A DNA stretch of 64,000 nt from Haemonchus contortus (GCA_000469685.2 LS997562.1:28787677-28851676); one strand, 5' to 3'. Shown: positions 29,936-43,425, counted from the stretch's first letter. Numbers and translations are program-made. Notes: a model not told the origin generated them from the letters alone.

Positions 29936-30907
29936 AAGCTATCCACACCCAATTTCACCTTGCTAGTACTTTACTGCAGATTTCTCTTGCATTTTCCCCT
30001 CTTATCAATATAGTTTCAAGTAATTTTGAATTGAATATGAATTGTACCTACTAAATATTGAGTTCAAATTTTTATTTTATAAATCACTATTCTCATGTTT
30101 TGTATATATGAGCACATTGCTATTCTTTCTCATTACAATACATCTTGTTGTGTTAATCGCACGTGTCACTCATCTGTCAGTGCTTTTCCTTCTTTTGGTA
30201 GTTGTGATGCTAATGCTAATGTTCTGCTCATGTTATTGTTGACTTTTGTGTAGGAGAACTGATGAAAGTTGCGCTCCGGTATCAATTATTACAGTGCAAC
30301 CATGACTGGCAATTTTTCAGGCACAACACGAAAAAAAGTCACTCAAGTAATATGTTGGTAAGAGAGACCAGTGGCAACAGCGGCCTTTTCAAGTTCTTAC
30401 TAAAACTTTCCAGATTTATCAGTCATCGGAAATATACTCACGACAGAGATCTACATCATTCTTTTATCTTCTCAGCGAATCCTGATGCGTTTTGTCCGAA
30501 GTCAGGGAACAGTGACTCAAAAGAGCGAATTACTGCCGTTTTCAGATCACGTTGGGTTACGAATTTTTCCCTGCAACGCTGCTTGACGAGTGAAGAAAAT
30601 GATGGCAAAGTGGAACTTCAAGAAAATCAGGTTTTTGGAAGGGAACCTTTTCATCCACACCAGTTTGAGAGTTTTATTTCCATGCAGATAAAAATCTCAA
30701 CGAATTCCCAGTCAAAGTTCCAATAAAATGTAAGAAAGTCTAATTTCTCAACGAAAGTCATCCTAAAATAAATGAGTAGACAAATCAGATGGTTTTGTTT
30801 GTAACGAATTCGGACGTCTTTACGCAATACCCTTCAATATGGACGTGGTTTGCTCCTTGCTGATGAAGTCCGTGGAATGAGAGGAAAAGTAGAAGGGTTG
30901 CATGCTG
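29936..30907. other. No gene recognised; one 154-codon open frame
   Basis: The + strand frame 30262-30726 is open for 154 codons, with basic, Ser-rich composition and no recognisable domain or codon pattern. I regard it as chance. The rest is AT-rich. Confidence 0.35.
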
Positions 30908-32439
30908 TCAAGGAGAGTAAACGTTTCTTAGAATATCACACCTTTCCATCTCTTCGTATACCTTTTCTTTTCGCTGCTGGTGATTCCTTTGCAAGATTCT
31001 GGCGCTTTCATGATCCTGAAAAAGAGTTCTCAATAACATTTCGAAATTACCCACGAAGTGAAAAGGTCTCGGCGTTTCAAATCTTACTTCTTTCAGGTGT
31101 ATGAGGGCAACTCGTGCTTCATAGTTCAGACCCCTCAAAACGTCGATTAAAGTGCTCAATAGTGGATGACCGACGCCTGCCAATATTTGTAGCCGCCTAG
31201 AAATTCTTGTTAAATTTTGGTTGAATCCTTGTCAGTTAAGCTTTGGTGTACCTGTGAAAAGCTTCAGCCAGTTTAGCAGTGCTCAACTCCTTTAGCCTCC
31301 ACTTGCACCTAAGATCTTCGGAAGGTCCACTTATCCTAGTTGTTTACAAATAGTCCAAGGATTTTCGGCATTTACCGTACGCGACGCGCCTGTCGGGTAG
31401 GGGGGGGGCTTGTGAAGTGCTTCTACATCATGTAGAAGCTGTGATGTAAGGAAGTCCATCCCTACGAGAATCACATTTGAATGTACACATTCGAAAAAAG
31501 AGATATGGCCCGTACCTCTGATCGTTGGCCACCACTTTACGATGCGCATATTTTTTGCTTGTCCTTGGATGAATTTCCACAGTGCCAGGAAATCCCTTTC
31601 GCGGTTCCGAGCTTATGCTAGGGCAAACGGACATTCTTCGATGGCAGCGCTGAGAAACACGAGCCTAGCAGTCTGTACGGCTGCTTTTGCAAAGTCGAGC
31701 ACTACGCGCTGAGGTGTTCCTCCCTCCATATTCAGCTTCAACTGCTCGAACAGTTTTCAAACACTTCCCATTTCTTCTTCTCAGTCACGCGGCACTAACT
31801 TCTACATGGCTGCATACTCAGAGTAAGCAATAGGTTGCGCATGGCGACCTAAAGATTTGGGATGAAGGAAATGAACACCGTGAGCCACGATTGTGTAAAG
31901 GCTATTTTTGCAAGCCATTCGAAAGTCTTCCAATTTAATTTCCTTTAGAAAGACTACTGAATCTGCAGTCGTTACCTGGACGTTCTTTGCTGAGTAGTAG
32001 ATGTGAAAACTGTGAAACTCAGCCTTCCGAACTCGACAAAAGAGAGAGCCGTCTTGGAGCATGCGGAACTCTTCTGAAGCATTCTCTATCGTTAGTGAGC
32101 GGTTCTACCGTGAGTTGACGTTCTTCTGTATTGCATGCCTTCTCGATCTATAACCTGAGTGGCGAATTGCTGCTCTGATTTCGTTCGCCATGTTTTCTGG
32201 TAACGTTGTTTGTATCTTTGTTCTTAGCAATGAGATCCAAAAAGATGCTGACTAGTTGTTTTCCAGCATATACGGGATCCCCCTACGTCTTGATGCTCCT
32301 ACTGTGAAGTAATATACGTCCTGAAAGAACACTTCTTGAATTTACATGAAGTTTCAATAGCGTAAGATTACCCCATAAACGGCCCTAGTCGCTCTTTCTC
32401 CAGCATATTTCACGGGGCTTCATTCATGCTTCATAGTGC
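30908..32439 (-). mobile_element. Probable downstream tail of the decayed BEL/Pao element
   Basis: Several minus-strand frames of 68-91 codons (32062-31802, 31634-31331, 31183-30908) follow one another in the same direction as the RT/RNase H at 32440-33930 and occupy the place where the integrase should be. I cannot recognise the HHCC zinc finger or DDE core, so membership is by position and strand only. The region also contains a G-run near 31400. Confidence 0.35.
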
Positions 32440-33930
32440 ACGGATCTGTAGCAGCCACATAAAAGTTAGAAACGGGACTGTATTGGACTCTGAAGCCATT
32501 TTACCGCTTGCTATACCCTCCCTTGGATTTGCAACAAAGACAGGTAATCTCGTTGTGGACTTCACCACCACGATACGATTTCGCTATCGGTGAAAATTAA
32601 AATACTCTCTACCAGTTCATACAGGTTGTGCACGGTAGATCTACTGAGCATGGTTGCCATTGAAGTCTGCAAAAATTCGCAGGCTGATTCACGCTCTGGA
32701 GATAAACTTGAGAGTTCGAGGCGCAGTAATAGGCGAGCTGTTTACTTCGCTGCACAATTGATCACAATTATGGGATGTTACGTGTCAATATGGGTTTTCC
32801 AAGCAAATCCTTTATCAAAGACTCCCCTTATCATTGTCTTTAACAAACTAATAAGTGACTTGCCGGTCTTATTGGGGTTATGAACAAAATTTATCTGACT
32901 ACTATGTCTTTCGCAAGTCGTAAGTTAGTGCATCCCTGTCGCATCCATCGCTGTGTCAGAATTGACGCCCAGAATTGTTAACCAGTTTATTTCTAATTTG
33001 TCTTCATAGGGACTTCTAAGTTGACGTTACTAGAAGTTGGAATATATTTTTGGAGGCTCATCCCATTTCTAGAAAACAGCTCCTCCGATGATTCTTCCAC
33101 AGTATCAGCCATAATCAATTATTTTCTACATGAAATTATTCAAATCTTCACGCTAGTGGAGAAGTATAGTGGCTGAGGTATGACGCGATTGCCATGCTGA
33201 GTACACTCGGAGATGCCGTCACTCCGAATGACAGTCTTCGAAAGGAATAGTGAACTAACTCGTCTCTCGTAGGTGAGAGATGCATGCTTCTACCAACAAA
33301 TCCTGCAGAGGTGGTTTAACGAGACGGATATGCATAAAAACTGCTTCAATGTCACACAAAATGACCACATTACCCCATCATGGGGCTATCAATATGTATT
33401 TATCTTGTTTATGAAAGATTCTCCTTCGTGAATGACATCATCGAGTGAAAGCTCACCGTTGTATTTCACCCTTGAGAATGTATCAAAAACGATGCTGAGT
33501 GGCACCTCCACTTTGGTTCGGTCTCCACAGGCCGGATGAGGCATGCATTAGTTAACGAAAGCTCCAGGTACTGCCTCTGAGAAAGATTCTATGGTTCCTA
33601 CATCCACATACTTTTCAATTACTAGTGAACACCACCTGCATCGATAGGATGACTACTGCAAAGCGTGTTGCAGGAATTCGAGGCGGAGAATCGCTACGCT
33701 GTAGTTGTCTTCTACTTGAACGAATTTCTTTTTGATGGGAATAGTACTGTAACGTAGCCATTTTTGAACAAAACTATTCCAAATATTTATGGATTTTGTT
33801 ATCGTGGTGACACTCCACTTCTGATACTCCCAGAACTTCCAATTCAAACTTTTTGCTGAGCATTGTTTGCTCGCTTTGTTCATGAAGAGTCATTATCGCA
33901 GGAAAGGAATTACTGCGAGTATTTTCTGTG
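32440..33930 (-). mobile_element. BEL/Pao LTR retrotransposon remnant: RT and RNase H
   Basis: On the minus strand from 33883 the fragments follow BEL/Pao order. A pre-RT segment contains LNWKFWEYQ and DNYSVAILRLEFLQ (usual form FWELExxGI and DNxxVALxRLxxL). Then comes a block with MPHPA...TKVEVPLSIVFDTFSRV...SLDDVIHEG (usual MPHHAV...TKxRVVFDASS...SLNDxLxxGP), then the D-I-E-x-x-F RT catalytic-region start and a SFGVTASP block. After about 33000 there are traces of ILGVNSDTA, and near 32570-32760 an RNase H part with LRLELSSLS and IFTDSEIVSWW. It has many stops. I found no LTRs, so the limits are approximate. It is a dead copy. Confidence 0.75.
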
Positions 33931-34348
33931 TAGTAGTCCCTTACTGTTTATCGTCCGCGCAATACGAATCCCAGAACGTGTTTTAATTAAATGGTTTTGA
34001 CCCGATATTAGTTTGGTAATAATCAAGACCGTTAAGCATATGAGGGATTTGGAGTTCCCCCCGCAGTTCTGAATATGATAAATTAATGACGTTTTGTTAG
34101 AAAATATATGCTAGTTTTTGTGAGTCTAATGGCAGAAAAACCACTATCAGTGAGCACTGCTTTTCTAAGCATTCTCAATTCCAGTTCACCGCAAGACGCA
34201 GAGCTCCCTTCTATTGTGACAACGTAGTCGGACTTTATATATTTATTCGTCCTGTTTATTCGTCCTGTTAACACGATAGAATAACTCACGAGGAGAACAC
34301 AATCAAATCAAAAATTAGGTGTCTCTTGAAGGAGGAGCTGCTCTAATA
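33931..34348. other. No gene recognised between BEL/Pao remnant and mariner
   Basis: About 420 bp. It may include more upstream BEL/Pao sequence, but nothing is recognisable. A minus-strand frame at 34083-34289 has no motif. Confidence 0.35.
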
Positions 34349-35228
34349 TTAGGTCGGCAAATAAGTCCTGCGACAAAAAATTTGAAGCGTTGAAAATTTG
34401 CATCAACAGTGTGAACACGGTAGCAAGGATGATAAACTTGTAGGACACTCCCCGGGCAATCAACACATGAGTAAATAAGGGCATGCGTGTGAGCTTCCAC
34501 AGTATTACGGTCAATGAATGGACAACACCCGATTCGTATCATCACCTTCTACCAAGCACGCCAGGGAAAAAACGCGGGTGTAGCGGCTCGAAATATCAGC
34601 AATCTATTCGATGCCAGCACTGCTCACCGATAGACGGCCAACAATCGGTTGGATCGCTTCATTGCAGGAGATACTAGCCTTTGGAGTAGCGCAAGCATCG
34701 TCCTTTAATTTGATGGAAGTTGAAGGAATCCATCCACTGTGAGTTGCTAAACGTGGAGTAGTTGGACACAGCTATCGCTTGCCCCTACGATCCCCTTTAT
34801 TTGGCCAACGGGGCTAGAAAAAGACAATCAGACCGTAAGACAGGTCCCTATAGAGGGACAACGAACGTCGAAAATTCGCTTTAGACTCACGTCAAAAGTT
34901 CACCTATCCCGCTTGGTTCCAGGTTACTCATCAGTCGTACTCCCGGAGTGTTCCCCCTTTTACCTACCGTGTGCTCCGCCTTTTTGAGCACAACGTTGAG
35001 GAAAGGAAATTCGTAACTTAATGTGATCCAAAAACGGCAGTCAATTACTTCTTCGAATCACAGCTCCCTCACTCCTGAAGAGATGGCATCAGTGATTGGC
35101 TCAAAGGATAAAAGAAGGTTGTTGACCTCTACGGTAAATATTTTTTCGAAAATTGATTGGTATGAAAAAATTTAGAAATGATTTAAAAAAGGTCTCCATT
35201 TTGTCGCAGGACTTATTTGCCAACCTAA
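34349..35228 (+). mobile_element. Decayed mariner element (about 880 bp) with intact TIRs
   Basis: Left TIR begins TTAGGTCGGCAAATAAGTCC. The right end is its complement over about 30 bp with one mismatch, ending ...GCCAACCTAA. Outside lies TA. On the + strand near 34575-34680 a mariner helix-turn-helix can be read with one stop (AARNISNLFDAST then RFIAGDTSL). Near 35038-35160 the C-terminus is read with two stops (NYFFESQ, DGISDWLKG, KVVDLYGKYFF). The middle of the transposase is deleted. A non-autonomous dead copy of a different family from the elements at 1191 and 52921. Confidence 0.85.
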
Positions 35229-36159
35229 TATATTTATATCCTGTATATTAGAGGGCTGCTATATATGGGAGGACGACCTATTTATACATATTCACATGGG
35301 CGTGGCCCATGCTGAGGTGCCACGATATCCCCCAGCTATGCTCCTTGCCACGGCTCGAATATCCCGAAGGAAAGCCATATCCCTAGGTTAGAACACCGAG
35401 ACCGGCTCTTCACACTCAGGTTGTAGATGCCAGACCGGCGTCCCCTACAGTCATAGATGCTGAACCGGCAGTCCCTACATGTCCTCCCTTAAAACGCTTC
35501 CACTGCGCTCAGAAGCGTCCGCGGGCGTCATATGAATATAATGAGAACGGTAATTAGCAATGACAAAACTAGTTGTCTTAGGAGTTGCAATATCATATGA
35601 GAGATCAAGCATACATGCTATGCTAGAAAAATATGAATATAAGCGATGAAGGCAGAAGAGCGGACAGCGACGGGCTGCTGATCGGTACATCGGCGGAGGC
35701 GGAAACATGCTGACTATTGACTACCATTCCTAAAGGACAGGCCCAGTCGATGTGACGAATGCTGATTGGCGATGAAATCCTTATAGTTTCCCTGCATGGC
35801 GTGTGTAGCCGTCACATTTTTCTTTCTTCTACACCATTGCGTTTGTTGGAACGCTAGCAATCTAGGTATTTTCCGTTTCGATTAGTGCATCATCTATATC
35901 TAGTGGGACTTGTGGCCCAACGAAGTCGCTCAACACATTGTCCATTAAAGTGCACCGTCATCACAAGTCTGCTCGAGTAGGTTGATTAGTCGGTTCGGTG
36001 GTCAATCCGAAAGGTAATACTCGAAACTGAAGTTGTTCGGAGCTCGTAGTAAATGCACTTCTTTTGCTCGTCCAGCTAATAGAGCCTGCCAATATCCACC
36101 AGCTAATCTAAAGAAGTGAACCGTTGCTTACTTTGTAGATTTTGCAAGGTAATGCCAAT
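35229..36159. other. No gene recognised
   Basis: Between the mariner and the gypsy-like RT. The 35330-35470 part contains a short imperfect direct repeat (two occurrences of a segment like AGACCGGC...CCCTACAGTCATAGATGC / GAACCGGCAGTCCCTACATG). It may include a downstream, unrecognisable part of the gypsy-like element, which reads leftward. Confidence 0.35.
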
Positions 36160-37980
36160 GGGAGGTGAAGGATAACTATTCTACTTGGTTACTTTATTTA
36201 CTTCCTGATAATCTACACATAGCCTTGTTGTACCGTACTTTCTTGCCACAAGGACAATAGGCGACGTCTGGTAACTAACGGTCCTCATTCACGTTATTTC
36301 CTTTGAGATCCCGTAACATTGTACCTACCTCGGTACGAATGCCATATAGGACAGGTCCAGTTTTCTGTCGGATTGGTGAATGTCCACCAACGTCAATGTC
36401 ATGGTTCACCAAACTCTTTTGGACTAGTTCCTTATCCGGAACTGCGAATACGTCACTGTATTCTTCGATCACTCTGCGTTGTTGGTAAGGTATAATCCCA
36501 GCCTTTCGGTTCTTATTTGATATGTCTACCAGAACATGGGTCCTTTCAGCATCCTGAAGAAAAGCACGCTGATGAAGCCTCATCATGTCACATGGGACAT
36601 CGGCTATTCTGGGGTCAACAAAAGATTCTGCTGACCAGTTGCCTAAATTCTCACCTCGACTTATCACTCATGACTCAGAGCCTCCTTTTATTACCGATAG
36701 TTCATCCTTACCTGGTTAACCTGACATACTCCCGACTCGATGCGAGGCCTCTTTGACCATATGCAAGCCCCATTACGGGGTCCTCCGCAAAGTTCCGCGG
36801 TAGCTAGCTTGCCCGGCGCAACGACTACCCTTCTATCTGAATAGGCTCTACGGGAACGTAGATTGCCTTACTTATTTTCTGATGCGAGATCGGTGATAAT
36901 TAAAGGGAGATACTAAGCTCTCTATGAAGGTGTTTTTGTATAGCCTCGGTCAAGATGATACAACCTTTATTTGGCCAGCGTTTCGGCGTTGCCACCTTCG
37001 TCAGTACCTTGAAGCCGAAAAGTAATTGAGATTCATCCATATCAAGCACCATTTCAGACTTCAGTTAGCTCAAGTATAACCTACAGATATCTAAAAGGTC
37101 CCGTAAACCACAACAGGGAACCCACCTCAGAAAGAGAGAAGATGACATGTGGACCACCTTTATTGGAGATAGGAACCTCTCGTTTTGAATTACGATATCT
37201 TCCTGGTCTATAAGCCTACTGAACTTATTCTGAAGCCTTGATTTGAAGCTCGAACGGATAGAATCGCAATTTTTGATTCACCCACGACCTTCCTCCAAGT
37301 ACAATAATCAAACATCGTTGGCAACACATTTCTTGAACCCACATTTGATTAACAAAGAGAACACCTGATTCTTATTGCTTTTCCATGCAGTCCTCAATAT
37401 GCGTAACTGTAATTAGCGTAACGATGCCAAGATTCAGCGAAAGTCGATCATGGCCAATTCTGAGGATACCAAGCTCGTTTAAGGCATTCGTACCTATCAA
37501 CAAGGTATCGTCCTTACTCTACTGAACGAGCATGTTGACACTAGCCGTGCCAGCTACTATTACTGTCACCTCAGTAATTATTTTTGAGAGAAAACTCATA
37601 ACATTCCCTGCCGCGTCGAAAAAATTTCGCTTCGTACCGTTGCCTACAATGCTGGCTTTATAATCGAGATCAATGCTAAGTTCCCCTACTTATCCAGTGT
37701 AAACAAGTGCCTTCGCTGTTGTTCTGAAAATTTTTACTTCGCAGGTACTTGGTTTATCTACGGCATTGGGTTGAGGTTCCATATTTTTAGTATTACCTTG
37801 AACGGTCTTACACCATCTATACATAGCTCCGTCACAAGTGAGCTACCTAATGGTGTGCCATTTCGTGGCTTATTGATTCCGTCGCTCTGGACGGTATCCC
37901 GGTGACTGCGATGTGTGGGTTAACCTCTTCTCCTGCAATCCGCTGCTAGATGTCCTTCTTTGCTATAGCTGTAGCATTTT
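36160..37980 (-). mobile_element. Ty3/gypsy-like LTR retrotransposon remnant: zinc knuckle, protease region, RT start
   Basis: Order on the minus strand: at 37975-37932 a CCHC zinc knuckle reading CYSYSKEGHLAADC, in which the second Cys is changed to Tyr; near 37560-37440 a retropepsin-flanking segment (AGTASVNMLVQ...DDTLLIGTNAL); at 36667-36275 an open frame of 130 codons carrying the pre-RT region (RVIEEYSDVFAV, VNHDIDVGGHSPIRQKT, the last near the normal H-x-I-x-T-G-x-x-P-I-x-Q-x form); then after a frameshift the first RT blocks (PIVLVARKYGTTRLCVDYQ) near 36260-36190. The catalytic YxDD and downstream RNase H/integrase are not seen. No LTRs found. Dead, truncated copy. Confidence 0.75.
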
Positions 37981-38459
37981 ATAGGCTTGGAAAATGGTTG
38001 GGTTCTTGTTTGATCGCTTTCCGCCAGATGGAGTCAGCTCTTCCTCAAGCATGTTATGGAGCAGTAGAAGAGGCTGTCACTCTGATAGCAGAAATCAGCT
38101 GGAATGGCCATACTGCCTTTGTCACGTTTCTCAGTAGCTGCGTGACCTGACACACTCTACTATCCCGTTATCTTCGTGTCTTACCAATGTGTTTGACGTA
38201 CGAAATATCGTCAACTTGTTAGCATACGCAAAACATACGAGTTCCAGCCGATAATAATTTTTCAAAACAAAGTCAAAGAGAGTTCTAGACAATGAACAAG
38301 AATAAACCAATAACTCCGTATGAAGAACATGTAGGAAAGAAAAAACAAAAATACAGCAACTTCAAGTAACAACTCATCACGCATAGAGTTTTCACGAAAA
38401 TACAGGAAATGCATGCAATAATTATATCTAAACAAATCAACGCACTTTAACACGGTTTG
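37981..38459. other. No gene recognised
   Basis: Boundary between the gypsy-like remnant and repeat copy A. Part of the retroelement gag may extend here on the minus strand, but no motif is visible beyond the zinc knuckle. Confidence 0.35.
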
Positions 38460-41400
38460 ATGAAATGTTCTCGATATCTAAGAAGAACATTCCAACTAAA
38501 ATGGATTTAATAGGGCAGGTATCAAAAGTAACGAAAATAAATCTTATACAATATGGCATTGATAATATAAATTATATGCAAAAAACCCAACTGAATATCA
38601 AACAAACTTACCCGATTGATTCGCAGAGTATAAGGAATAAATAATTCTAAATCAGAAGCAGAAAAAGGATAAAGAAGAATAAGGGCAGCACAATAGTGAG
38701 TAATGTCGAATATAAAATTTTGATCGGAGCAGATCAATCAGCTGACTGATCTTACAACTGAATTTCTCCATACGCGAGCAGTGGAGTCAGCTCAATTTTT
38801 CCAGTTCCCAGCCAGTGGTGGGTGTGATACTGCCAGTACAGTCCCTGAGCCCTCTTTGCGCTCTATTTAGCCATTTTTCGACCCAACAACACCGCAGACG
38901 GTCTAAGTGTGTTGGGGCACAAATCCATCCTAAGGACGAATCTCAGCCTCCCTCAGCTCCTTCATTATATGATAATTTCACGTGGTTAATTAGCATGATG
39001 AATAAGTGATGTGTCTTAGAAGGTTCGGTGCAGGTTCGAGCTCGTACAATATCAGAGATTTTACATATGTCTTGGCATCATTGTAATAACGTCCAATGAA
39101 CTGTTTTTGGGACAAAAACCAATAATGCGTTTAAAAAAATGGATAAACTCAATTTTCGAGGGTAGTGTGGCCGATTTGCTCGAATCCGTCAAGATAGCGC
39201 TCAGAAGGGCTTGATCAATTAATCGAAGTATTTTTAAATATATCGAAGTGCCTGATAATGCTTTAGAGTCACTCATCCCCATTCCAGCGAGCCAAAAATT
39301 ACCCGGGCTCTATGAAATTACCCCTGATTATTATAATCGGATCTGGGAGCGAAGGAAATAGATATCGTTGAGATGCTGTTGAAAACTAGTTCGGTAAGAG
39401 AGTAAAGATTTCTTCCAAGTCCTGGCAACTGCATTGAGGTCAGTATGCAATTCAGGCCCGAAAGTTAGATCAGCAATCGCATGATGTCCACTGGAATCCT
39501 CTTTGCACAAAAGCACTATTATTCCTGATTTTTGCTCTTTGACAACCTAATCCAATAGAAATAATTGTAAATATTATTACATTTGACTGCCGTTGCAGTA
39601 TGTTGCAGTAGTGAAGGAATGGTGTAACCACCACTTGTCATCTCCCATCCTCGCGCTTTTCGGTCTTGATAACGCACGAAACAGTATTGAAAATGTCAAA
39701 AGAAATCTTTTCGAGCAACTCCTCTAAAAGGTTACTGTCGAAACTCCCAAAACTGCGGAGCGAACCTGCGTTCCTTTTAATTCTTCATGCTATCACGAAG
39801 CACAGCTGTTGGAGCTCATATAGAAGGGCACTAGCGCATGGTCACAATCCCCAGTTGTGGCGGTGCGAGGGAGGGGGAGGCGGGAGGTAGCGAGCTGTAT
39901 TCGCTCTGCCGCTGTAGAGGATCATGATTGTGCCGCAAAGTTAGAGATCGTAGTTTCACCACCCTTCTCCCATCCCTCTCATCTGTCCTTCGTTCCTCTT
40001 TTCGAAAAATTCTGAAATAAAAGTAAAATGGTCCTAGAGGTTTGCCTGATCCATTCATCTTGAGAATGAGGATGCGTTGTGTGAAGAGCATGTACATTGT
40101 AGATAGCAAGCAGGATTGGGCCATGACTGTATGTTCCAAATGTTTCTCTCTTATCGATTGATTTTGATTGATCTGCTGATTGATTCAATCCGCTCATGAG
40201 AAGAGCGTTGATAATGTCCAGCCACTTCGAAACGAATACCGAATATTAAATGAATTTTCATTAAAACTCAAATGGTATCGGCCACTCTACTCTGCTCTGC
40301 GCGAAGAAGGACACTGCGCCGACCTTGCGAGCCTGTAATGGTGCTCAGAAGCCTTTCGCAGCCAGGGAGATGAGTTTTACGTACGTCTAAGGAGTAGAGC
40401 ACTTACACTTGCGGAATGGTTTGCATTCACGACCAACGGGGTTTGATAATGAACTGCCCGCTACCGGCTAGTCCAGCAGCTGAATTCACGAGAAATCTGT
40501 TGAGGACCTTTGGAAAGAGCGCGTTGGGGTACTCACTCCAAGATAGACGGTTCGAAAGACAGCGCTTCATTCACGTTGAAATCGTTGGCAACTTCAGATC
40601 GCAAAGGAAGGGGTCGGTCGTATATATGTTCCATGTGGTGGGTAAACAAGTTGGATTATTTGAAGGGTCTAAGTTAAAGTTGTGAACTACCTCATCTATA
40701 GCTCTCTCAAGTGCATTGGCCAATTCAGTTACTGTGCATTGTTTGATGCGGTCAGACCGTTCCTCTAAATCCTTGAGCGCAACTTGACTCATGCAGCTCC
40801 GCACAAGCAAACAGCTCTTCACTCTTTGAACTTACCATGACAAAAGAATGCGGGTTCGAATAAGTTTTAGACGAATCTGCCCAAAGTGATGCTGGAGAAG
40901 ACGGCAATTGTGCAACCTTCCTCGTCCCTCTAATTTTTGCCGTCCTGACCATCCTGACAGTTTCACTCTTAACCTTTGACACCAATCGTGTCCAAAGTTT
41001 GATCGTCAGAAATGGAACTTCGGTTTCACTTGTGGATCGCTGTAAACAATCATCGGCAAGCCTTCGAATTCCAGCGATGTATAAATTTTGCAAGCTGACT
41101 AACGTTGGCGAATGTTTTCAATTTTGTCTGTCAAGTGACTTTTCTCCAACACCAACGCTTGCATTTGCTATGTTTCTACCAGCCTAATGCCTATGACTTT
41201 TGCGATGTTCTTGCTTTCGCGTTGCTCGTAATCTTGTAGTCTAATGAAATCTCAATTTTTTTTTACAATTTATAGTATAAATTTTTGCCTGAGTCTTTCC
41301 TTTGGTATTCTGGGAGATCCTGGGGGAGCACGTCTCGTTTCTGCGAGGCAACTCGTCCAACCACCTAAGCAATACGTGGGAAGCTTGCTGCTGCAAAAAA

Positions 41401-42300
41401 TCATCGTGAATCACTTATTGTTCTTTCTAGAGAGTATAGAACTTACCCGATTTTGGTACGAACGCTTATTTTGAAAGGAGTGGGCAGAATATCTATAGAA
41501 TTTTGGTAGAGTTCAGTAACTACGTATATGCCAGTTGAAGTCATATCGAAGGGAAGAATTTTTCTATCTATATCACGCTATCCATTCAATGAAGCCACGG
41601 GAGTTCAGCTTCACACGAATCTTTAATGACAACTGCGAATTTCTTGAAGATATCACTATCAAAGGGATATACATGCTTCCGAAACGAGCGTTCCGGCTTT
41701 GTCATCTTGCAAAACTGAGAGCACACAGGGCAGATAGTTGAAAATTTGTGGCAGTTATCGTCACAAATCTCGGGGGGAGTCCGAACTCTGCCGATTTGTT
41801 GAATTGCATTCCTTACGCTTTCGTTTATATGCGCTCTCCATAAACGGTCGCTCTTGCACTTTTCAAAAGGATCAGGAAACCTGTTGTTAAGCTGTAGAGT
41901 TTCATACTGTTGGTGTTAAGTATTATAATTATCAGGCGTGGAGTTGACAAAGCTAAGAATATCTTGGTATCTTCTTTTGTTGACTCGTTGTCGCTTTCAT
42001 AGAAAATTGGGGCTGGTCTTGCGCTCGTTCTTCCACTTTATGAGCACAATAATTTTCTGAACATGAAGTGTGTTCCTCAGCCATTCCACTTCCTGCTATC
42101 CTGAGACATTTCTTACCTACTCTTCAATATGTACATTTTTTTTAAAAGTGATTTCTTCAATCTCTTTGATCTTTTTCATAGTCGTTAAGTTCAGGAAATG
42201 GTTCAGGCATTTGTCGGATCTCAGTGTCGACGAGTGGAGCGATCCGTCTGACCCTTCCATAGTTTCACTCCATTCTCAAGGCTGATTGGGCATTTCTGAA
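38460..42300 (+). repeat. Dispersed long repeat, copy A
   Basis: Aligns by eye over its length with the inverted copy at 54215-57620 and the direct copy at 58690-64000. Marker blocks: GATCGGAGCAGATC near 38729; GGTTCGAGCTCGTA near 39033; CAGCTGTTGGAGCTCATATAGAAGGGC near 39801-39830 (shared in part); the protein-like block FNLDPSNNPTCLPTTWN on the minus strand near 40610-40680; LEKSHLTDKIENIRQR on the minus strand near 41130; CGTTTATATGCGCTCTCCAT near 41821. The minus strand gives coding-looking segments broken by possible splice sites (for example ATG|GTAAGTTC near 40838). It is either a spliced gene of unknown family duplicated with its flanks, or a large unrecognised transposon. Not identified. 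Confidence 0.6.
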
Positions 42301-42912
42301 ATCAATAACCTGTCAAGAAGGGGACTTGTTCTTTTTATGCTTCTTACCCCTTCACCCACGAAGTTACCTTATGTGCTTTCAGGTGCTTCATATTCTGATC
42401 TTCATAACCGCAGCAAAGACTGTTCGAGAGCTCCATATCGGATAACGATTCCCAAAATCCTTATCGAGCCATTTGTCTTCGAAATTTGCAGGGATGTGGG
42501 AGCTTTTACAAGTTGACCTACTCAAAAGGGAGTCCTTCTAAGTTTGCCCGACTTTGGACTTCTTAACGTTGGAACTATATTTGCATGGCATGTGGTCGGG
42601 CACAATTGGAAGCGGTTGAAAGTGAGGAGTACTGCAAAGGCCAATCGGTAGTGCAAAAGAAAGCAGCAAGAGCAAGGTTAAGCAACCTTACGCCATATAC
42701 CCTCCCTCCACAATCTTTGTTTTGAAATGTATCATTCGCTTATTCAATCAAATTATTTGAGTTCATCAAGGTCCAACACCTGCAGTCAAGTAAGCATAAA
42801 AACTAGTCTTGATGGAGTTTTCATTACAGATCAATTTACTGAGCTTGGTGAATTAACGAGGGCTTGAATACTTTTGTAATTTCCTGTAAGGAAAACTCTA
42901 TGGTTGCTAGCC
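42301..42912. other. No gene recognised
   Basis: May be a continuation of repeat copy A (its partner in copy B would lie beyond the right edge of the window, so this cannot be checked). No motif seen. Confidence 0.3.
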
Positions 42913-43302
42913 TCATATGCTGTTGATTTCCATGCCACCGTGGGCACTTTCGTTTGTTTTGTGTAATAACCAGTCAGCTACGCACGCTATCGCGTGCGCT
43001 GGGGGCTCTAGCCATGAGCGACGGAGCCACATGAGCTTCTGATTCTCACTATAGACCTTCATCAGCTGAGCCGCCTCTTCCCTGACACTTCTGTAGCGAC
43101 CATCATTCTTTTTTGTCTCATGGGAAACATTAAATTTTTTCGCTAGATCACGAAAATCCGTACTGACGGGCAAGCAGTTCAAGAAGGGTGTTTGATGTGT
43201 AATAGGAAAGATTGTCCAGCTCGGCTGGACTATTAGCATGGTATACATAACATTTGATTTTGTAACATGTAGTTTATCAAAGCAACACTTCTGTATACAC
43301 AA
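42913..43302 (-). CDS. Hypothetical ORF, 129 codons, unrecognised
   Basis: Minus-strand open frame with helix-forming, charged composition in its middle (DFRDLAKKFNVSHE, REEAAQLMKVYSENQK). It lies just upstream, in the same direction, of the minus-strand coding traces in repeat copy A, so it might be an exon of that unidentified gene. No domain, start context or splice pair is certain. It could equally be chance. Confidence 0.2.
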   Translation of the reverse strand: MCIQKCCFDKLHVTKSNVMYTMLIVQPSWTIFPITHQTPFLNCLPVSTDFRDLAKKFNVSHETKKNDGRYRSVREEAAQLMKVYSENQKLMWLRRSWLEPPAHAIACVADWLLHKTNESAHGGMEINSI

Positions 43303-43425
43303 TATTCTTCAGCAAGGGCGACGGGGATTGATCAAGCAATAACTTCAACCTTTTCTGACTTTTAATTGACAAATACTTTGGTTTGAGCTGTGTGTGGTCA
43401 TGAAGGGCCTCCGATGTATCCAAAT

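Noticed and set aside
30262..30726. 154-codon + strand open frame
   Set aside because: No motif, no splice context, no conserved neighbour; consistent with chance.
32480..32560. Zinc-knuckle-like Cys pattern on the minus strand
   Set aside because: It lies downstream of RT in the BEL/Pao remnant, where a gag knuckle does not belong, and lacks the His/Cys spacing. Another frame fits the post-RNase H region better.
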